In this document: piece by piece, positions 59,150-64,000 of the stretch | Position numbering within the stretch: position 1 is the first letter of the stretch | Layout of the letters: each line of letters begins with the position of its first letter | From: Dermatemys mawii | Lineage: Eukaryota; Chordata; Testudines; Dermatemydidae | Direction of reading: 5' to 3' | Length of the DNA stretch: 64,000 bases | NCBI GenBank assembly: GCA_007922305.1 | Contig: ML677333.1 | Location: forward strand, 16,886,676 to 16,950,675 | Program-made: the position numbers and the translations under genes | Notes under the pieces: generated by a model | Seen by the model: only the letters and a program-made list of their open reading frames with translations | What the model was told of the DNA's origin: nothing | The model's database searches: none

Positions 59150-59985
59150 CTCTCAGTGCTGGGACGAGGGTGTTAATTTTCCACCCCACCCAATCCATCG
59201 CTCCTGCACAATCCATCGCTGCTCCACCACCTGACCCTGGATTGCTCTGCTCTTGGCCTGCATCGTGGCACCTGCCCAGCTAGAGTCCCTTGGGGAGGAG
59301 AGCACCCCCCCTTCCCCTCCTTTCCCCGTGCAAGTGAGTCCAGGACTGGACCCAGCTCTCACCTCCTTCTGATGTGGGTCCCCTTTTTGGGGATGGGCTG
59401 GACAGTGTCCCTCCCCCCACTGAATTGTTGTTGTGGGCTGTGGCAGCAGGATTGCAGGCACCAGGGGGGGTCAGTGCCCCCCTTCCCCTCCCCGCTGGAG
59501 CACAGAACTGCCTCTCTGCCTGGTGCATCTCGTGCAAGCTGCTCAGACTCCTCTGTGTGCCTGCTCCACCAACCCTGGTGGGGCCCTGCCCACAGCACTG
59601 CCTCCCGGAGCTTCCCTCCTGCCCTGGTACCCAGCTATTGCTGCACCTCACTGCACCCCAGTCACCTCCCCAGCCTGCATGGTCACCTCCCCAGCCTCCA
59701 ATGCCTCACTTCTCCCCTCACTGCCAGCACTGGAGAGTCTCTGCCTCCTTGCGGGAGCCCCCTCCCCAGAAGACAAGGGGGCACTGAAGGTATGACTGCT
59801 GGCGGGTGGTGTTCCTGGCCCTGAGGGACTCTCTGTCCAGGGCATCAGAGCTCAGCTTGTGCCAATAGAGCCGCAGCTGCACTCGCTGGGCATGGGGCAG
59901 GCTCAGCGTGCTGCTGGCCTTGCGCAGGGGCGCGGGCGAGATGGCAGTGCTGGAACCCGGGAGCAAAGCGGCTCCAGCTCATGAA
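59150..59985. other. GC-rich block of unknown origin
   Basis: Overlapping open frames of 79-150 codons on both strands in this block reflect GC bias. One minus-strand stretch (59966-59770) reads SPAPLRKASSTLSLPHAQRV, then LRLYWHKLSSDALDRESL, and looks more like a protein than chance. I do not recognise it, no start codon or splice structure was confirmed, and it ends at a stop soon after. A 17-bp GGTCACCTCCCCAGCCT repeat occurs twice near 59653 and 59678. It may be an exon fragment, a GC-rich MITE body or an unprocessed repeat. Confidence 0.3.
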
Positions 59986-60370
59986 CCGCCTGAGGTGCCA
60001 GGGTTATGACCAGCCAAGCCCAGAGGTGCCTAGGCTCAGCTCCAGCAAGCCCCAGCACAAATTGAGAACTGGCAAGATCCTCCTTCTTTTGGAGGTAATG
60101 GAAATTTTCCTATTGACTTTAGTATGCAGCAGAGCAGACCCAAAAGGCACCTAACTCCCTTTGAGAAGTGTGTCTTAGGCCACACCTCTATCCTCAGCAT
60201 TTCCTACTGGCTAGCTTAGGCTCCATGCTCAATGTGCTTCCTTATTTTGCGAATCCCTTTTTAAGTGCCAACTCTTCCAGAGTCTGGTATAAGGAGACAG
60301 CAGTTGTGAATTGTACTAGGGGGCTGGGTGCCTAAGACCCCCTTATGAATATCACCCTTTGTGTCTAACC
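59986..60370. repeat. old palindromic-type dispersed repeat
   Basis: AGGTGCCTAGGCTCAGCTC, AAAAGGCACCTAACTCCCTT and GGTGCCTAAGACCCCCTTAT recall the AGGTGCCTAAGTCCC repeat at 3125-3480. Edges are uncertain. Confidence 0.35.
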
Positions 60371-62790
60371 TCCATTTTGGCCAACTCACTTGGTGTTTGT
60401 CAGCCTAGTGGACACTCCCAAGAATCCTCCACCACTCCTTAGTGATATCATTTCATGTCTGTCTCTGCCATGGGACAGAGAGGTACAGTAATACCTCTAC
60501 TCAAATTTCTTCAAAACTAAGGCTAAGTTGGAATCACAGTGTAAATAGGAATTTTTCACCAAAGGTCAAGTGTGGTTCTGATTAAATTAAAAGCGATCTG
60601 GGTAAGAGGATAAATTACCTGAGTCACAGTCAAACTGGGTCAAAGATGACCTATATTTCCCTCCTTACAATGCTTTGACATTAGTATGCACATGCTAGAC
60701 TATTTGTGAATAAGGGAGCTGATATTACATGCATGCAAGCTTTGATATCTATCAGTAGTTAAATTAGTGTTAAATTCCTTTTGATAAGGAGGGAAACTGG
60801 AAGTCTGTGGAGAATTGCCATTAAGCATGTGGCAGAAGCAAGGGAAAATGAATAATCCTCCGTTCAGATCACATTTTAATTTCAATCCTGTTTCATTAAA
60901 TAGTGGCAGGGTTCTTAATACCTGAGGATAAGAAAATCTTATTTTTTAGATTTCATACTGGGCATATTGCTCTCAGTCATACATTATGCCTTATTAGTAA
61001 ACACATATCTGAGCTTTGCTCTGAATGTTTTTATTGTGAATGGTTGGAACTGATCTTTACTTCAAGCTACTTACCCAAAGTGTTTATATATTGTGGTAGA
61101 TTTTTCAAGGGCACTTTCCAGTTCCCCACTCCCCAATAACTTAACATGCAGATCAGCGAGACTAAATTTCTGCTTAACTCTGTTGCATAATGAAGCAAAG
61201 TGTCTATTGCTGTACATTAAATAGATACAACAGTGTCTACGAAGAGTGCTTTTGCTGGTGACCTCAGCCCTTACAAAGACAAAAAACACAGCTGGGAGCA
61301 GTATCACAAAGCAGACAACCGAGAGGAAGAGAAGGCTACAAGCTGTGGCTCAGTAGGGCATGGACAGCTGCAGAAATGGAACTGGGATGCAGCCTGCTGG
61401 AAAAAGCCAAACTGAGCTGCACTGTAGCTATGAAAAGCCGGGGGAAGCTTTTTTGAAGCTCTGCCACAACTCCCCAAGCAGCATGGCCAGCTGAAAGAAA
61501 AGCACTGGCCATGGCCTGGCGACCGACAGAACTTCTGGCGAGAGGAAGTGAATCATGCGTGCTACCGAGGGCAGTAGGCAGCTTGGGGAAACGACATCCA
61601 TGGAGAGAAATCACTAAATGGCTGCTAGTCCAAACAGAGAATGGGTTTAACAGCTAAGAGGTGAGGCTAGAGTTGTGCTGGAAGATAGGACACAGTGAAA
61701 GTGAGTTAAACCACTTATGCAGCCAATGGGCCAATTTTATGGGCCAGCCCCGGGGAAGTAACCCAATTTAAACTGAACATGAGCTCTTTTAGGTGAAGAA
61801 TGTATTTTCCCAGGAGATCAGTAAACAGGCCGGATGGTGAGTGCAGACACAGTACTGGAGGGAAACATGTTAGGAGCCAGCATGACAGGATGTTAAAATG
61901 AAGTGTCAGCTCCCCCAGTATCATCATGTAATAAGGATCAGCCCAGTGCTGACAGCCATGGGAAAGACAGTTCAACCACCAGACACAAATCCTTGCAGCA
62001 CAGAATTATGATAGAACCAGAAGGAAGCAGATTAGTCCTACCTAGTACAATAAAGGAGAATCTATATAATTTAATCTGTACAAGCTGGACTTGCTTAAAT
62101 AGAGAAGCCTAAGGTTTTAGCCACCAAGGCAAACATATATATTACCATATCCACATGGTCCAAAATGAATAAAATTCAGTCCTGATGAGAAATTCAATAT
62201 TAACATTCATGAAATAAAAAGTTCTTAATCATTCACTCTCCTAGGGCTCATCATATCTTGCTTAATCTTTGTTTGTCTCGTTCAGATTGTAAACTATTCA
62301 AAGCAAAACAGTTTTTATTTTTGTTTATTCAACAATGCTTGAAAACTGATTGTGCTAAAAAAATGTTAATAAAGGAAAAAAAATAATGATATTACATGCT
62401 TTTAGAACACTAAAAATGTCAAGTGTTAAACAAGTCGGAAGTATTAACCGTTATTGTTCTCAAAAATAAATGAAGAACAATAAGGACTAGATGGATGGTT
62501 CAGCAAACTAGTAACAGGATACCAAGAAATGGTTATAGGTTCAAGGACAGCCTGGTCAGAATGGCTGAGAGTTGTTATAATTTGAATGGCAATGCAGGAT
62601 CCTGCAGAAACTCAGCTGACAGTCTCCATTCAGTTCCTAGTGAACAGATGTCTACAACTAAAGAGCCATTATTAAAAATTAGCACTACCGCGCACCTTTG
62701 GGTTAGCAATTTCAGAAGAAAGGCCAGTGAATAAATGGGCAGAAAGAATGCATTTCCTCCAGGTCATTTTTGAGGCATGTTGGGTTGCTT
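60371..62790. other. unannotated stretch
   Basis: No recognised element or gene. An interval of more balanced base composition at 61230-61640 contains short open frames with no known motif. Confidence 0.4.
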
Positions 62791-62798
62791 GTATAGAT

Positions 62799-63102
62799 CA
62801 GGGATCAGCAACCTTGGCACGTGGCACTGCAGGGTAAGCAACCTTAGCAGGCTCCGCCGCTTTGTTTACTTGCCGGTTCGCCGATCGCAGCTTCCACTGG
62901 CCACGGTTTGCTGTCCTGGTCCAATGGGGGCTGCGGGAAGCAGCAGCTAGCACCACACCACTTCCTGTACTCCTCATTGGACCAGGACAGTGAACTGCAG
63001 CCAGTGGGAGCCATGATCGGCGAACTGACAAGTAAACAAACCAGCAGGGCCCGCTAGGGGTGCTTACCCTGTGGTGCCACATGCCAATGTTGCTGATCCC
63101 TG
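62799..63102. mobile_element. fold-back hAT-type MITE, 304 bp
   Basis: Left end CAGGGATCAGCAACCTTGGC and complemented right end CAGGGATCAGCAACATTGGC are inverted repeats, extending to about 30 bp. The flanks are GTATAGAT (62791-62798) and ATATAGAT (63103-63110), an 8-bp duplication with one change. The interior is also self-complementary (CTGTCCTGGTCCAATG facing CATTGGACCAGGACAG), so nearly the whole element can fold back. No transposase. Confidence 0.88.
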
Positions 63103-63330
63103 ATATAGATCATATATAAATGACTCTCTACAAGGTAATAAACTGGACCCGATTCACCTCAATTTTTTAGTAAGCTCATTTTAACATAGAGAAAAAGTGA
63201 GGACTAATGAATGTGTAGCAGCTGAAAATAGTGACCCCACTATGAAGAGAGAGATGAAATTGCTGCAGTCTCCTGTCTTCAGCATCTTGCTATATGTGAG
63301 ACATGAACACTAAGGAAACAGGACATTCAG

Positions 63331-63588
63331 GGTAGACAGGCTCCTGGGTAGACAGTAATATGCAAGCCTCAGTAGTATGCAAGCTACTGGGGCTTGCATA
63401 TTACTGCAAGCCCCAGTAGCTTGTCTACCGAGGATCTCAAGCCCACCTTATCCCCTAGTCTTGAGCGCCTGATCTCCAGCCCGAGCTGTAACATCCACAT
63501 TTTTAGCATATTATCTCAAGTCCCGCTAGAGTGAATCAGTCTACCTGGGATGGGAGTCTCACTCCCAGCTGCAGTGTAGACACACCCT
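63331..63588. mobile_element. MITE with GTAGAC-type ends and internal hairpins
   Basis: Left end GGGTAGACAG (present twice, at 63330-63339 and 63347-63356) and right end CAGTGTAGACACACCC form the same terminal type as the elements at 0.85 and 22.5 kb. The body is rich in overlapping palindromes. No coding capacity. Confidence 0.6.
63353..63423. other. two overlapping perfect hairpins sharing one arm region
   Basis: Hairpin 1: CAGTAATATGCAAGCC (63353-63368) pairs with GGCTTGCATATTACTG (63391-63406). Hairpin 2: CAAGCTACTGGGGCTTGCA (63380-63398) pairs with TGCAAGCCCCAGTAGCTTG (63405-63423). They overlap in 63391-63406 and cannot both form. Confidence 0.9.
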
Positions 63589-63589
63589 T

Positions 63590-64000
63590 TGAACTGAAAT
63601 ACTACTGGCAATTGTTTCACATTAGCTACACTTCACACACAACTAATGAGGAGGTAATTGCCTGAATTTAACTGGAGTGATATTGGGTATCATCACGATG
63701 ATCAGAGAAAGAACATTGGAGTTTGTGGGCCATGTGGACTGGATGAGTGGAGAAAGTTTGCCAAAGCAAGTTTTGCAGGAGCTCGTACCAGATGCTAGGG
63801 GCACAAGATGACCATGGTGAGTGTGATTTAAATATGTAGCTAACTGAATGGGATGTGGCCTGGCCACTTCTCTCTGCTGTGTGGAAATGACAAAACATGG
63901 AAGAAGATTGTTGGCCAATGACCCCCATTTGTTTTCTTTACTGTTCATTGTGATGTGACTCTATGGTGCTTGGTACTATGAAACAATGTATGTATGTATG
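63590..64000. other. unannotated stretch ending in a microsatellite
   Basis: No gene is supported. The window ends in (GTAT)n from about 63988. Confidence 0.45.

Noticed and set aside
59153..59966. Long proline-rich frames on the plus strand
   Set aside because: Overlapping frames in three phases on both strands are a sign of GC bias; only one minus-strand stretch was kept as a low-confidence note.
1..64000. Any CRISPR array, operon, rRNA or canonical tRNA gene
   Set aside because: No regularly spaced direct repeats, no ribosomal RNA motifs and no intact cloverleaf were seen; tRNA-like signals are SINE heads only.

Overview
The window looks like non-coding DNA from a reptile genome, most likely a turtle (Testudines), with a crocodilian as the alternative. 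The evidence is the repeat content. There are several degraded CR1 LINEs, two with octamer-like 3' tails. There is a 5'-truncated Penelope-like element with a GIY-YIG endonuclease domain, two solo endogenous-retrovirus LTRs, CORE/MIR-type SINE remnants, L2-like scraps, and many hAT, Tigger-like and palindromic MITE copies. The species call rests on remembered repeat patterns, not on a search. I recognise no intact host exon, so this is an intergenic or intronic, gene-poor segment.

Layout. 1-9 kb: mostly featureless AT-rich DNA with one MITE, old short-phrase repeats and a minus-strand CR1 3' end. 9.1-11.5 kb: a decayed plus-strand coding fossil of a transposon-type protein, interrupted by a 710-bp GC-rich hAT-type element and a 321-bp Tigger-like MITE. 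12-15.4 kb: a near-perfect palindromic MITE, a 734-bp hAT element and the first copy of a hairpin-bearing MITE family. 16.4-20.2 kb: a solo LTR, then a CR1 LINE carrying a second solo LTR and a 118-bp MITE. 20.8-22.7 kb: an LTR-like relic and another MITE. 23.2-26.7 kb: three CR1 pieces, one split by a 423-bp hAT MITE. 28.9-38.4 kb: sparse MITE, SINE and L2 remnants. 39.9-41.9 kb: a hAT-like MITE and the Penelope-like element. 42-52.4 kb: SINE, L2 and CR1 pieces plus a MITE inserted in a coiled-coil ORF1-like fossil. 54.4-55.3 kb: a CR1 3' end. 59.1-60.0 kb: an unexplained GC-rich block. 62.8-63.6 kb: a fold-back hAT MITE and a MITE with two mutually exclusive hairpins.

The annotation is strongest where an insertion can be removed on paper. 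At seven places a short direct repeat flanks an element: 8 bp for three hAT types, TA for two, and 5 bp for the LTR that lies in CR1 and for the free LTR. In the two CR1 cases, deleting the element plus one repeat copy rejoins the interrupted reading frame. The Penelope-like element has a 10-13 bp duplication, and its 3' region keeps a hammerhead-ribozyme fold with substituted core bases.

Nothing here works as an operon or pathway. The parts are layers of mobile-element history. The most unusual observations are the layered coding fossil at 9-11.5 kb, the dead hammerhead at 40.4 kb, the compensatory change in the MITE hairpins, and the overlapping hairpins at 63.4 kb.
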